From Pictodentalium vernedei (Eukaryota > Mollusca > Scaphopoda > Dentaliida > Dentaliidae), in NCBI GenBank assembly GCA_031216915.1, contig CM062289.1, forward strand, positions 64,921,741 to 64,985,740: 64,000 nt of DNA. Reading direction: 5' to 3'. Under the pieces are notes generated by a model. The model made no database searches and was not told the DNA's origin. It worked only from the letters and a program-made list of their open reading frames with translations. This document shows, piece after piece, positions 11,901 through 24,094 of this stretch (positions are counted from its first letter, which is position 1; the number at the start of each line of letters is the position of its first letter). A program made the position numbers and the translations under genes.

Positions 11901-12049
11901 ATAGTGATTTAGCTGCATGAAAGGGCGTGGTAATGGGCCGATATACCTATGGTATTCAGTGACACGACATTTCCTATACAATGCAACATCCTTCAATGTA
12001 AAACGCTCATCTGATCGTTGATCGTTTCACTGACATCTATATCCTCTAC

Positions 12050-12410
12050 GGGAGCGCGGTGGCTCAATGGTAGACTGTTAGACTTCTATGCTAGAGGTCC
12101 CGAGTTCGATCCCCGTCCCTGACAACCGGCGTTGTGTCCTTGGGCAAGGCACTTTATCCCGGTTGCCTACATGGGGGCACGGTAACGCCGTGTATTAAGG
12201 CGTACTACACGTCGATGGTGCACATGTCTCCAACCGCTGTAACCCTGCTTGCGCGGAGCTTGAACAGGGTTAGAATGCTGAGAAGCTGACAGTTGCTCGT
12301 TGGTTCTCTCCGGGTACTCCGACTTCCTCCACCCGTAAAACTGTCACGGTCACGATTAGCCATGGTGCATAAGAATGTGACTTTAAGCACCAATAAATAA
12401 ATAACTAAAT
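12050..12410 (+). mobile_element. tRNA-derived SINE, copy B
   Basis: It starts GGGAGCGCGGTGGCTCAATGG (A box) and continues GAGTTCGATCCCCG (B box). The shared body and a (AATA)n-like tail (CAATAAATAAATAAC) follow. This is the best-preserved + strand copy. Confidence 0.85.
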
Positions 12411-12439
12411 AGCCAATCAGCTTGCTACCTGTATTCTCT

Positions 12440-13530
12440 TAGGTAAAAAAAAACTGATGTCCGTTGGACTTGTAAGTTTCTTGGATAGGTTCAATATCCT
12501 ACAACTTCACCAATACGGATTTTGAAAACACCACAGTACTATTCACCCCGTTCTTCAGCTGCTAAATAGCGTCGCGAAAGAAAACAATACTCAAGACAAA
12601 AATAATACGCTAGCCTTGTCAAAAGTCTTTGATACCATTAATCATGATATTTTGTTGGGAATACTGGAAATATATGGCATCAGAGGACGTACTAATAAGT
12701 TGCTCAAAAGCTACCTGTCCGATAGATCTCAATATGTGGTGTACAATGAACACAAATCCGACTTAGACGAAGTGAACTGTGGTGTTCCGCAAGGCTCAAT
12801 CTTAGGTCCAATTCTATTCGTTCTATATATCAACGACATTGCTAATGCAACTTCGTTAAATCTTCTATGCTTTGCCGACGATACGACGGGACACGATTCT
12901 GATCCAAACGAAGTCCTTTTAAGGGCGAATTTCAGTAATGAACTTCAAAACATATTCGAATGGTCTCAACCAATCAACTACTGTTAAATGCCAATAAAAC
13001 CAAATGTATGACACTAAATATAAACAAAACAGGAAACAACAATGGTCGTTCAGGATTGGATATTTTAAACTTAAACTAAGCATTAAAAACTCTCTATTAT
13101 GCTTTAATGCATAGCCATTTGACATACGGAATTCAAGTTTGGGGAAATTCAAGATCAATAAGAAAATTAATGGTCATGCAAAAGCGTTCTCTGCGAATAA
13201 TCAACAATAAACGATATAATGCTCATACTGATCCTCTATTTAAAAAAAAAGGACAAGATACTCAAGATCGAGCACATGTTTAAACTTCAAGCCTCCTTGT
13301 TTTTTCTTTGATTGGCGCAATGGTAGACTACCGGCATCTTTTAATAATACATTTAGCATTGTAGATAATCCCTAGGGCATGACAACCAGACAATCCGGTC
13401 TCCTATATGTAGGAAAAACCCGAACCAAATCAATAGATAACCTCCCGTTATATACATATCCGAGGATTTGGAATTCATTAGACAGTTCCATTCGTGATGT
13501 TAGTAATCGAAAGCTCTGAAAAAACCACTG
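12440..13530 (+). mobile_element. LINE reverse transcriptase fragment
   Basis: A second LINE lineage on the + strand. An upstream segment at 12450-12615 has LHQYGF, a stop and KHHST. The open segment 12616-12987 then gives SKVFDTINHDILL, GVPQGSILGPILFVLYINDI and LLCFADDTT, the RT palm with catalytic FADD. Further decayed pieces follow: LLLNANKTKCMTLNI near 12980 and LTYGIQVWGNSRS near 13120. The N-terminus and endonuclease are missing, and stops are frequent after 13260. Block wording is closer to the LINE at 33.9-37.1 kb than to the one at 7-11 kb. Confidence 0.8.
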
Positions 13531-13846
13531 ACGTCAAGCTTCCTGTTTTCATATTCTACTGATGTTCATTGTAATAATCCGAATTGTCCCGACTGTACTT
13601 CGTAATTCTTTTAATTCTTTTAATCAATTCTACATCCCGGTTCCAACTGTATTCATTACGTCAATTAATAACCGTGTCCAATGGTGGTCGCGCTCTGCAC
13701 ATAATCTGGGAACCCCGTCTAGTTCAATCCTGCTGCTCAACTCCGCTCCTTCGAACATCTATTTAACAATTGTATTTTATAGCCAATATCCGTTGACAGT
13801 TGCCGTATTCTTATTACTACGACAAATTAGCGTCTAACCAAAGAGT
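13531..13846. other. Intron sequence, no gene seen
   Basis: A short open frame is present (13562-13837), but it has no recognised motif. The region is flanked by a LINE remnant and a MITE. Confidence 0.4.
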
Positions 13847-14164
13847 TACAGTTAAAACTAGAAGTCCTGTCATGAAATGCGCATAAATAGCACGTTGATT
13901 TGCGCGTTAATGTACGCGTTATGGCCATAGTAAAGTTACCAAATTCTGTACATATGGCCTGTGCACAAGCAATGTTTCAGCCAATGGACCTCCGGGTAAC
14001 CCGGAGGTCCATTGGCAGAAACATAGCATGTGCTTGCCATGAATAACCAGGAGAACCTGCCGTGATTTGGATGCCATTCGATATGGCAATTGCGCGCAAT
14101 TCCAACGCGCAATTAAGCCTAGATAAGCGCACTATTCGTGACAGGACTTCTAGTTTTAACTGTA
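13847..14164. mobile_element. TA-flanked MITE with CCAATGGACCTCC hairpin, copy 1
   Basis: The ends are exact inverted repeats, TACAGTTAAAACTAGAAGTC and GACTTCTAGTTTTAACTGTA (apart from one base in places), with TA at both borders. The TA target suggests Tc1/mariner-type mobilisation. The centre holds a perfect hairpin (CCAATGGACCTCCGGG / CCCGGAGGTCCATTGG around 13980-14016). It is 318 bp with no coding content. Copy 2 is at 45313-45630, the same length. Confidence 0.85.
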
Positions 14165-15778
14165 TTATGTTGAAATTGACGTTCATTACTGATGGGATGG
14201 AGTGGGTAAGCAGGTCTAACAATTCTGACTGTGAACCATCAAGCCCCACGTGTGGGACAGTAGTGTCGGACAGACCCAAACAAATTTACAACCTAAACTG
14301 AGAATTTAGAAAGAGTACTAAATGATTCTTTTCTTCTCTTTTGGATTCGAATTTCAGCTGATTGGAAATATGTACAAATTGAAGCTTTTTCACGTTCTCA
14401 CACAGTGTATGCACCCGAGTTCTTGTTCAAGAGGGGGCGACAGGTAGACAGCCAATCTGGCTATGTCATCCCCTGCAGTATGTTCTCCTTTATTTCTGAA
14501 ATATTCATTATGTACCGTGTTTGAAGTTCACAGCACTGTACTGTAAATGTCTTTTACATACCGTGAATAAAAAAATATCAATATCAATATCACCAGTACT
14601 ACGCAATCCCCACCGTACCTAGGTGTAAAATGGGGATATATTGAGATGCCTGTCTTGCGTGCCCGTCTGTGGAGCACAGGCAGTATGCTCCGTTGAGTGG
14701 AGCTGAGAATGTCATAGAATGAACAAAGAGTGTGAACACCTATCATACGGGGTAATACTGTAAGTCAGAGAGCACTGAGGTGGATTCTAGACGTTAACAG
14801 TGTACTATTATTATATTATTATTGCATTATGTGTTCTCTGGAACTGACGACCATAATAATAATAGTGACCAGAGTAGAAACGTAACATAACATCAGTTAT
14901 TTCTATTCAAGTTGTCTCTGTCTAAATAAGAAGATGAGACACTAGTGTAAATATCTGCTAGGATATAAATTTGGAGAAGCATGTGATGCTGACATCCCTA
15001 ACTAATCTCGTCATAAAAATGACTTTCGATAAAATGACCTCCTCTGAAATTATCTGAATGGCGAGGAAGGTCCAATTAAGATGTATGTAATTATTGAGAC
15101 AACACCCATGACAACAGTGGAAAATAAATCCTTTTATTACTTTTAATGAACGAAAACAAAAGACAGCTCTTGGAGCTGTCCGTTGTTGTCGTTTATCAAA
15201 CGTTACAAAAGGAAACTTGGCTTTTTATGACAAGCTAATTATAAGCAACAAAATAACTGTCCACTTTTGCTCTTTGTTTAGCGAATGTGTTTTTTCAGTA
15301 ATTTTTTTTATTCATCTCATGAAAACAATTAGCAAATCTTATCTCCTAGACCTTTATATTAATGAAAGGGACAGTGTCTATATTATATATCAAGTTGCAC
15401 ACACTGTTGATATAATGAACAGAAAAAATAGAGAACATCAAAATATGGTGAGAGCGTCGTTTTCGTATTTTTAAATGGGTTTAAATGGACGATAATACTG
15501 AAATGTTCAAACAGATTGGAAAAAAGTTATAAAAAGACAGCTTCTATAGTTTTATTCTCCACATGAAAATGCATGAAGTTTTCGAAAAGATGCGCACATC
15601 GATGGTACGGCTTCGCTAACATTTCGAAATATCGATTTTTATATGAAATTTCCTAACCCTTAGCGTTAAATCTTCCGAAAGCTTCAAGAAATTAAGCCGA
15701 GCTAACATTCCTGAAAAGCTCTTCAATGACAACAATTGTCAGCCATGATTGTTTGTTTGTATGTTTGCTTATTGGGAG
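14165..15778. other. Intron sequence with one dispersed-repeat fragment
   Basis: No gene is seen. The part at about 14880-15000 (GTCTCTGTCTAAATA, ATATCTGCTAGGATATA, AGCATGTGATG) matches 19400-19500, where the last two motifs became the 41-bp tandem unit. It therefore marks a single-copy version of that sequence. ATATCAATATCAATATCA at 14574 is a short microsatellite. Confidence 0.55.
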
Positions 15779-16033
15779 TTAACCCGTTGCATAACACGAA
15801 AAGCAGACGACACTTGCAAACAAAATTCTTGAATAATTAATTGTTTTCTTTTTTTGTCTCAAAAATATAGGTTATGACCCCTCGTTGGAACGAGCTCGAT
15901 GAGCTCGTTCCAAAGAGGGTTTATAACCTATGTTTTTCAGACAAACAAATGAAAAAAATAATGAAAATTGAATGCTGATTTTTGTTAATAGTGCTGACCG
16001 GTTTTGTCCGTTACGTTGGGTATAAAGGGTTAA
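15779..16033 (-). mobile_element. TTAA-flanked palindromic MITE, copy 4
   Basis: TTAA lies at 15779-15782 and 16030-16033. The orientation is reversed relative to copy 1: the GCAGACGACACTTGC segment is on the left and CCGTTACGTTGGG on the right. The core hairpin is ATAGGTTATGACCCCTCG / TTTATAACCTAT around GAACGAGCTCGATGAGCTCG. Confidence 0.8.
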
Positions 16034-16054
16034 ATATACTTCAACTGCCAGGGC

Positions 16055-16115
16055 CAGTTTACGGGTAGATGTCGGCGGAATACCCAGAGAAAACTACCGA
16101 ACAGCGGCGAATACC
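16055..16115 (-). repeat. SINE body fragment
   Basis: TTACGGGTAGATGTCGGCGG and ACCCAGAGAAAACTACCGA match the reverse-strand body segment of the SINEs (TTTACGGGTGGAG, GGAGAGAACCACCGAG). A similar piece borders the 28-bp array at 22603-22660. Confidence 0.5.
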
Positions 16116-16479
16116 TATCCTCTTTTCTAACATATAATCGGTACGAGTTAGTATAGGCTGCAAATGTGTACTTTAAATTTCCTCACGCCTTTGCACACAG
16201 CACATCCGCGCTTCCATATAGGCAATTTGAATGAGAGTCTTGTCCACAGCGGGACCACATCTACTCATAGGCATTAGATGCGTTTACCCGCGTCTTCCTA
16301 GTCCCTATCAAACCACAAGGATATAGTGGTGATCTCTTTCCGTACGTCCCTTTTTGAGCTATAATTTTGAAACTTACCATACTTATATTAAGTGTGGTAT
16401 AGAGAAGACAAAAATAGGTTTAGTTTGAATTTTTGTCACAGGTGGTGCCAGTGGCGCAACTGAAAGACTGAGCTAAATA

Positions 16480-19330
16480 TTGCTTTCTGACGAAAGACTC
16501 CTAGGATGTGTAATTTCGGTTGTTTAAAGTGTGTTTATATGTTCCGGTAGGGTGTCCAGATGTGCATAAAGGTTTCGGATTTTTTATTCGGCCCAATCTC
16601 CCATCTGGTGCCCATAGCGCCACTTTTGTCGTTAGAGAATCGGCGAAAGGCTCCTAGCGGTTTTAATTCGAAACGCTGAAATTGAGTTCGTATGTTCCGT
16701 TAGGGTCTTTAGATGTGCATGGAGGTTTCAGATTTTTGATTCGGCCCCATGTGATGCCCGTAGAGCCACTTTTGTCATTAGAGAATCAGTTTCTGGCGAA
16801 AGGCTCCCAGTTTTAATTCGAAACGCTGAAAGTGTCTTAATATGTTCCTTTAAGAACTCCAGATGTGCATAGAGGCTTCGGATTTTCGATTCGGCCCCAT
16901 GTGGGACCCGTAGCGCCGCTTTTGCCATTAGAGAATCGGTTTCCGTCGAAAAGCTTCAAGGGGTTTTAATTCGAAACGCTGAAAGTGGTTTCATGTGTTC
17001 CGGTATGGTCTTCAGATGTGCATAGAGGTTGTTTCAGATTTTTATTCGGCCCCATGTGGTGCCGGTAGAGCCACTTTTGTCGTCAGAGAATCGGTTTCCG
17101 GCGAAAGGCTTCAATGGGTTTTAATTCGAAAAGCTGAAAATGTGTTCATAATTTCCTGTATGGTTTCTAGACGAGCATAGAGATTTCGGATTTTTGATTC
17201 CGCCCCATGTAACACCCGTAGCGCCACTTTTGCCATTAAAGAATCGGTTTCCAGCGAAACGATTCAATGGGTTTTAATTCCAAACTCTGAAAGTGTGTTC
17301 ATCTGTTCTGGTAGGGTCTCTAGATGTGCGTAAAGGTTTCGGATTTTTTGATTTGGACCCCATGTGGTGCCCGTAGCGCCACTTTAGTCGTTAGAGAATC
17401 GGTGTCTGGTGAAAGCCTCCTGGGTGTCTTCATTCGAAACGCTGAAAGTGGGTTCATATGTTCCAGTATGGTCTCTAGATGTTCATAAAGGTTTCGGATT
17501 TTTCATTTGGCCCGATGTGGCACACACAGCGCCACTTTTGTCGTTAGTGAATCGGCTTCAGGCGAAAGACTCTAATAGGTTTTAATTCGAAACGCAGAAA
17601 GTGTGTTTATCTGTTCAGATAGGGTCTCTAGATATGCATAAAGGTTTTGGATATTTGATTCGGCCCCATGTGGTGCCCGTAGCGCCAGTTTTGTCGTTAG
17701 AGAATCGGTGTCTGGTGAAAGGCTCCTTGGGGTTTTCAATCGAAACACTGAAAGTGGATACATACATACCGGCATGGTTTCCAGATGTGCATAAACGTTC
17801 ATGATTGTCTATTCGGCGCCATGTGGTGCCCGTAACGCCACTTGTGTCGTTAGAGAATCAGTTTCAAGCGAAAGGCTCCTAGGGCTTTTAATTCGAAACG
17901 CAGAAAGTGTGTACATATGTTCCGGTAGGGTCTCGAGATGTAGAGGTTCCGGATTTTTTATTCTGCCCCATGTGGCACCCGTAGCGCCACGTTTGCCATA
18001 AGGGAATTTGTTTTCGGCGAAAGGCTTCAAGGGGTTTCAATTCGAAAGACTGAAACTGTGTTCATCTGTTCCGGTAGGGTATCTAGATGTGTATAAAGGT
18101 TTCGGATTTTTTATTCGGCCCCATGTGGTGCCGGTAGCGCCACTTTTGTCGTTGAATAGGTTTCAGGCGAAAGGCTTCTATGGGTTTTAATTCGAAACTT
18201 AGAACGAGTGTTCAAATGTTCCGGAAGGGTCTCTAGATGTACATAAAGGTGCACCCCGTAGCGTCACTTTTGACGTTAGAGAATCGGTTTCCGGCGAAAG
18301 GCTCATAGGAGTTTTAATTCGAAACTTTGAAAGTTTGTTCATAATTTCCGGTAGGGTGTCTAGATGTGTATAACGGTTTCAGATTTGTGCTTGGGCCCCA
18401 TGTGATGCGCTTAGCGCCATTTTTGTCATTAGGGAATCGGTTTCCGGTGGAAGCCTCCAAGGGGTTTTAATTCGAAATGCTGAAAGTGTGTTCATATGTT
18501 TCGGTAGGGTATCTAGATGTGTATAAATGTTTCGCATTTTTGCTCCGAGCCCCATGTGGCGACCGTAGTGCCACTTTTATCGTTATTGAATCGGTTTCCC
18601 GCGAAAGGCTCCTAGGGGTTTCAATTTGAAACGTTAAAAGTGTCTTTATGTCTTTATATGTTCCAGTATGGTCTCTAGATGTGCATAAAGGTTTCAGATT
18701 TTAGATTCGGCCCCATGTGGTGCCATTAGTGCTACTTTTGTCGTTAGAGAATCGGTGTCCGGCGAAAGGCTCCCATGTGTTTTAATTCGAAACGTTGAAG
18801 GTGAGTTCATATGTTCCAGTAGAGTCTCTAGATGTACATAAAGATTTCGGATTTTTGATTTAGCCTCATAAGGCACCCGTAGCGCCACTTTTGTCGTTAA
18901 AGAATCGGTTTCTGAAGAAAGACTCCTAGGGTCTCTAGATGTGCATAAAGGTTTCAGATTTTTTATTCGTTCCCAAGTGGCATCCACAGCGCCACTTTCA
19001 CCATTAGAGAATCGGTTTCGGGTGAAAGGCTTCTAGGGGTTTCAATTCGAAACGCTGAAAGTGTGTTAATATATTCTGGTAGGGTGTCTAGATGTGCATA
19101 AAGGTTTCAGATTTTTTTTATTCGGCCCCATGTGGTACCCGTCGTGTAACTTTTGTCGTTAGAGAATCGGTTACCGGAAAAGGCTCCTAGGTGTTTTAAT
19201 TTGAACGTTGAAAGTGTGTTCATATGTTCAAGTTGGGTCTCTAGATGTCCATAAGCGCCATGGATTTTTGAAGCGAATCCACGTGGTGCCAGTATTACCA
19301 CTATTGTCATCAGAGAATGTGAATTGATTT
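16480..19330 (+). repeat. Tandem array of a ~150-bp degenerate unit
   Basis: Roughly 19 diverged units. Each contains GATGTGCATAAAGGTTTCGG, CGGCCCCATGTGG, AGCGCCACTTTTGTCGTTAG, AGAATCGGTTTC, GCGAAAGGCTCC and TTTTAATTCGAAACGCTGAA in that order. Units differ by substitutions, small indels and some truncations (for example near 18245 and 18930). Short open frames on both strands repeat peptides such as ATFVVRESVSGER, but they are interrupted and look like by-products of the repeat. It is an old minisatellite. Confidence 0.85.
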
Positions 19331-19439
19331 GTGACCATCGTGATGGAATAGTGAGAATGCGGGGAGACACCTTAGTGTGTTTGCACACAAATGACACCGT
19401 TCTAGTTTCCATTCAAATAGTCTCTGTGTAAATAGGATG

Positions 19440-19825
19440 ACGTGCATGTGATGGAAATATCTGCTAGGACATAGATTTACAGCAGCATGTGATGGAAATA
19501 TCTGCTAGGATATAGATTTAGAGCAGCATGTGATGGAAATATCTGCTAGGATACAGATTTAGATCAGCATTTGATGGAAAAATCTGCTAGGATATAGATT
19601 GAGAGCAGCATGTGATGGAAATATCTGCTAGGATACAGATTTATAGCAGCATGTGATGGAAAAATCTGCTAGGATATAGATTTAGAGCAGCATGTGATGG
19701 AAATATCTGCGAGGATATAGATTTAGAGTAGCATGTGATGGAAATATCTGCTAGGATATAGATTTAGAGCAGCATGTGATGGAAATATCTGCTAGGATAT
19801 AGATTTAGAGCAGCATGTGATGCTC
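19440..19825 (+). repeat. Tandem array of a 41-bp unit
   Basis: About nine copies of AGCAGCATGTGATGGAAATA followed by TCTGCTAGGATATAGATTTAG, with few differences between copies. The homologous single sequence at 14950-14995 suggests local amplification. Confidence 0.85.
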
Positions 19826-19879
19826 AGTTGGTTGTTTGCGTATTTGCTTATTGTGATTTAACAACTCTTTTAAAGGCGG

Positions 19880-22608
19880 AGATATATCATGGCAGACATT
19901 TTACAGGGATACATCATGGCAGACAGTTTTACAAGGATATATCATGGCAGACAGTTTTACAAGGATATATCATGGCAGACAGTTTTACAGGGATATATCA
20001 TGGCAGACAGTTTTACAGAGATATATCATGGCAGACAGTGTTACAGGGATATATCATGGCAGACCGTTTTACAGAGATATATCATGGCAGACAGTGTTAC
20101 AGGGATATATCATGGCAGACCGTTTTACAGAGATATATCATGGCAGACAGTTTTAGAGGGATATATCATGGCAGACAGTTTTACAGGGATATATCATGGC
20201 AGACAGTTTTAGAGGGATATATCATGGCAGACAGTTTTACAGGGATATATCATAGCAGACAGTTTTACAGGGATATATCATGGCAGAAAGTTTTAAAGAG
20301 ATATATCATGGCAGACAGATTTACAGGGATATATCATGGCAGACAGTTTTACAGGGATATATCATGGCAGACAGTTTTAGAGGGATATATCATGGAAGAA
20401 AGTTTTACTGGGGTATATCATGGCAGACAGTGTTACATGGATATATCATGGCAGACAGTGTTACAGGGATATATCATGGCAGACAGTTTTACATGGATAT
20501 ATCATGGCAGACAGATTTACAGGGATATATCATGGCAGACAGTTTTACAGGGATATATCATGGCAGACAGTTTTAGAGGGATATATCATGGCAGAAAGTT
20601 TTACTGGGGTATATCATGGCAGACAGTGTTACATGGATATATCATGGCAGACAGTGTTACAGGGATATATCATGGCAGACAGTTTTACATGGATATATCA
20701 TGGCAGACAGTTTTACAGGGATATATCATGGCAGATATCATGGTAGATGTTTTACAGGGATATATCATGTCAGACAGTTTTACAGGGATATATCATGGCA
20801 GACAGTTATACAGGGATATATCATGGCAGACAGTTTTACAGAGATATATCATGGCAGACAGTGTTACAGGGATATATCATGGCAGACCGTTTTACAGAGA
20901 TATATCATGGCAGACAGTTTTACAGGGATATATCATGGCAGACAGTTTTACAGGGATATATCATGGCAGACAGTTGTACAGAGATATATCATGGCAGACA
21001 GTTTTACATGGATATATCATGGCAGACAGTTTTAGAGGGATATATCATGGCAGACAGTTTTACAGAGATATATCATGGCAGACAGTTTTACAGGGATATA
21101 TCATAGCAGACAGTTTTACAGGGATATATCATGGCAGAAAGTTTTAAAGAGATATATCATGGCAGACAGATTTACAGGGATATACCATGGCAGACAGTTT
21201 TACAGGGATATATCATGGCAGACAGTTTTAGAGGGATATATCATGGCAGACAGTTTTACAGGGATATATCATGACAGACAGTTTTACAGGGGTATATCAT
21301 GGCAGACAGTTTTAGAGGGATATATCATGGCAGACAGTTTTACAGAGATATATCATGGCAGACAGTTTTACAGGGATATATCATAGCAGACAGTTTTACA
21401 GGGATATATCATGGCAGAAAGTTTTAAAGAGATATATCATGGCAGACAGATTTACAGGGATATACCATGGCAGACAGTTTTACAGGGATATATCATGGCA
21501 GACAGTTTTAGAGGGATATATCATGGCAGACAGTTTTACAGGGATATATCATGACAGACAGTTTTACAGGGGTATATCATGGCAGACAGTTTTACAGGGA
21601 TATATCATGGCAGACAGTTTGACAGAGATATATCATGGCAGACAGTTTTACAGAGGTATATCATGGCAGACAGTTTTACAGGGATATATCATGGCAGACA
21701 GTGTTACAGGGATATATCATGGCAGACAGTGTTACAGGGATATATCATGGCAGACAGTTTTACAGAGATATATCATGGCAGACAGTTTTACAGGGATATA
21801 TCATAGCAGACAGTTTTACAGGGATATATCATGGCAGAAAGTTTTAAAGAGATATATCATGGCAGACAGATTTACAGGGATATACCATGGCAGACAGTTT
21901 TACAGGGATATATCATGGCAGACAGTTTTACAGGGATATATCATGGCAGACAGTTTTACAGGGATATATCATGACAGACAGTTTTACAGGGGTATATCAT
22001 GGCAGACAGTTTTAGAGGGATATATCATGGCAGACAGTTTTACAGAGATATATCATGGCAGACAGTTTTACAGGGATATATCATAGCAGACAGTTTTACA
22101 GGGATATATCATGGCAGAAAGTTTTAAAGAGATATATCATGGCAGACAGATTTACAGGGATATACCATGGCAGACAGTTTTACAGGGATATATCATGGCA
22201 GACAGTTTTAGAGGGATATATCATGGCAGACAGTTTTACAGGGATATATCATGACAGACAGTTTTACAGGGGTATATCATGGCAGACAGTTTTACAGGGA
22301 TATATCATGGCAGACAGTTTCACAGAGATATATCATGGCAGACAGTTTTACAGAGGTATATCATGGCAGACAGTTTTACAGGGATATATCATGGCAGACA
22401 GTGTTACAGGGATATATCATGGCAGACAGTGTTACAGGGATATATCATGGCAGAGAGTGTCACAGGGATATATCATGGCAGACAGTTTTACAGGGATATA
22501 TCATGGCAGACAGTTTTACAGGGATATATCATGGTAGACAGATTTACAGGGATATATCATGGCAGACAGTTCTACAGGGATATATCATGGCAGACCGTTT
22601 TACGAATG
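19880..22608 (+). repeat. 28-bp satellite array, open in all three + frames
   Basis: About 97 copies of ATCATGGCAGACAGTTTTAC plus AGGGATAT. The unit has no stop in any + frame, and 28 is not a multiple of 3. All frames therefore read the same 28-residue period (MADSFTGIYHGRQFYRDISW and so on), giving overlapping open frames up to 439 codons. Variant units (TAGCAGAC followed by CAGAAAGTTTTAAAG) recur at 21102, 21382, 21802 and 22082, spaced 280, 420 and 280 bp. This shows higher-order units of about 700 bp. An 11-bp irregularity lies near 20735. I see no promoter or conserved flank supporting translation. Confidence 0.9.
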
Positions 22609-22639
22609 GAAGAAGACGAAATACCCAGTGAAAACTACC

Positions 22640-23038
22640 GAGCTATGAACTGTACGATCGCCGTGGTCTGGTCACTTTCCACGGGTGGGCAATATTTCCA
22701 CGGACGCAGCAATATTAGATACTAAACACACATTGTTGGAATAATCATCAAAAATTTAATTAATGAAGCACTGGGTACGTGTACATCACTGCTTACGTGT
22801 AGATTACGACAAGACCACGGCAACTGTACTGTTCAAGGCTGGCGCAAAATGATCCAGTTCTCACTCCCGAATTTCTACTGCTCAAGCACGCTCCTCTTGT
22901 GGCATGTTTGCGCATTTTAACTATTTAAAAAGCAAAATGTAAAGGTGTGCTAAACGGAGCTTTCATGAACACTTTTGAAAGAAACTAACGAAAGCTGAAA
23001 GTTATCTCGTACCAGCACAAGAAGTAAGAGTGAATTTA
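22640..23038. other. Intron sequence, no gene seen
   Basis: A short SINE-like piece adjoins the array end; otherwise nothing recognisable. The start of the target duplication of the next SINE is at 23039. Confidence 0.4.
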
Positions 23039-23051
23039 TTGACCATCAATA

Positions 23052-23420
23052 TTTATTTATTTATTGATGTTTAAGGTCACATACTTATGCACAATGGCTA
23101 ATCATGACCGTGACAGTTTTGTTTTACGGGTGGAGTAAGCCGGAGTACCCGGAGAGAACCACCGAGCAACGACGAGCAGCTTCCAGCTCCCCAACATCGT
23201 AACTCCGCACAGCAGCACAGGCAGGGTTAGATTGGTTGAAGACATGCGTACCATCGACATGCAGTACGCCTTAGTACACGGCGTCATCGTGCCCCCACGC
23301 GGGCAATGGAGATGAAGTGTCTTGCCCAAGGACACAACGCGGTTGCCGCAGGTGGGATTCGAACCGAGGACCTCTCGGCTTGCAGCCTGCACCTCTACCT
23401 ACTGAGCCACCGCGCTCCCC
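23052..23420 (-). mobile_element. tRNA-derived SINE, copy C, with 13-bp target duplication
   Basis: On the minus strand it starts GGGGAGCGCGGTGGCTCAGT and carries GGTTCGAATCCCACC, a canonical B box. It ends in an AATAAATAAATAT tail. It is flanked by exact direct repeats TTGACCATCAATA (23039-23051 and 23421-23433), showing insertion by target-primed reverse transcription. The internal promoter looks intact, and this is the copy with the clearest borders. Confidence 0.9.
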
Positions 23421-23433
23421 TTGACCATCAATA

Positions 23434-23959
23434 ATGTTCCATCTTAAGGCATGAATAGAACAACTATTTAAATTGTCTTTCTTATTATACTTCAAGCCTC
23501 CAATAACACTTTGGATAGGGATACTCAACTTTGGGCGTCTAGGTGTTGATATGGTGTATGTTTGGTCAAATTCTCCACCAATCAGTTTTTGCGGCTTCCT
23601 TTCTCACCCCCAAGAAAGCGTGCATGACGGATTGCCTGCTCACATATAACATCATTTGAAACTGGTAAGAAGAGTTTTTAATTTAGCTCCGTGTCACCTA
23701 ATACTGCTTTCTGTGCCTACTATGATATTGTGTGTGCCAGCTAAACGTCTTCCCACAGTAATGCTTAATAAAGCAGACATACAAGTGTTTCTGTTTTAAA
23801 ACCACTAAACTTTACTCCATGAGTCTGCTTAAATAAAAATAAACAAAAGTAAAATGATGAAATTTTATTGTATGGATGCAATAAAGAAAATCATGCTTTA
23901 CATTTTAATTAGTAAAAATGGTTTAAAACGCATTTTTTCTTTTCAATCAATTTATATAG
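23434..23959. other. Intron end before exon B, no gene seen
   Basis: An AT-rich stretch leading to TTTATATAG, the acceptor at 23958-23959. Confidence 0.5.
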
Positions 23960-24094
23960 GTTTAGTTTTGGTCTAGCTTATTATGGAGTTACTTTTGGAG
24001 TTATTACCCTTTCTGGTAACCTGTACGTTAATCTCTTTATAAATGGGCTTGTGGAACTTCCGGGACAAATGATGACAGTATTTTTCAATAACAG
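23960..24094 (+). CDS. SLC22-like transporter, exon B (TM7-TM8)
   Basis: A 135-bp internal exon between TATAG and GTGAGT. Joined in phase to exon A it reads FSFGLAYYGVTFGVITLSGN, then LYVNLFINGLVELPGQ and MMTVFFNNR. The aromatic-rich TM7, the GNLYVN segment and the GLVELP turn match the conserved second-half core of SLC22 transporters (family pattern GNLYLNFFLSGLVEIP). It is fully open with no damage. The upstream intron is 19,454 bp and the downstream one 19,770 bp. Confidence 0.9.

Noticed and set aside
12050-12125. tRNA gene
   Set aside because: A- and B-box sequences are present, but the sequence continues into the SINE body and cannot fold as a full tRNA. It is a SINE head. The same applies at 6591, 23420 and 31611.
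16480-19330. Short frames in the ~150-bp array as exons of a repeat protein
   Set aside because: They occur on both strands and stop within one or two units. No consistent frame or splice signals recur.
19828-21147. 439-codon open frame in the 28-bp array as a real gene
   Set aside because: All three frames read the same repeat and none has a promoter, splice context or non-repeat domain. It is explained by the unit lacking stops.
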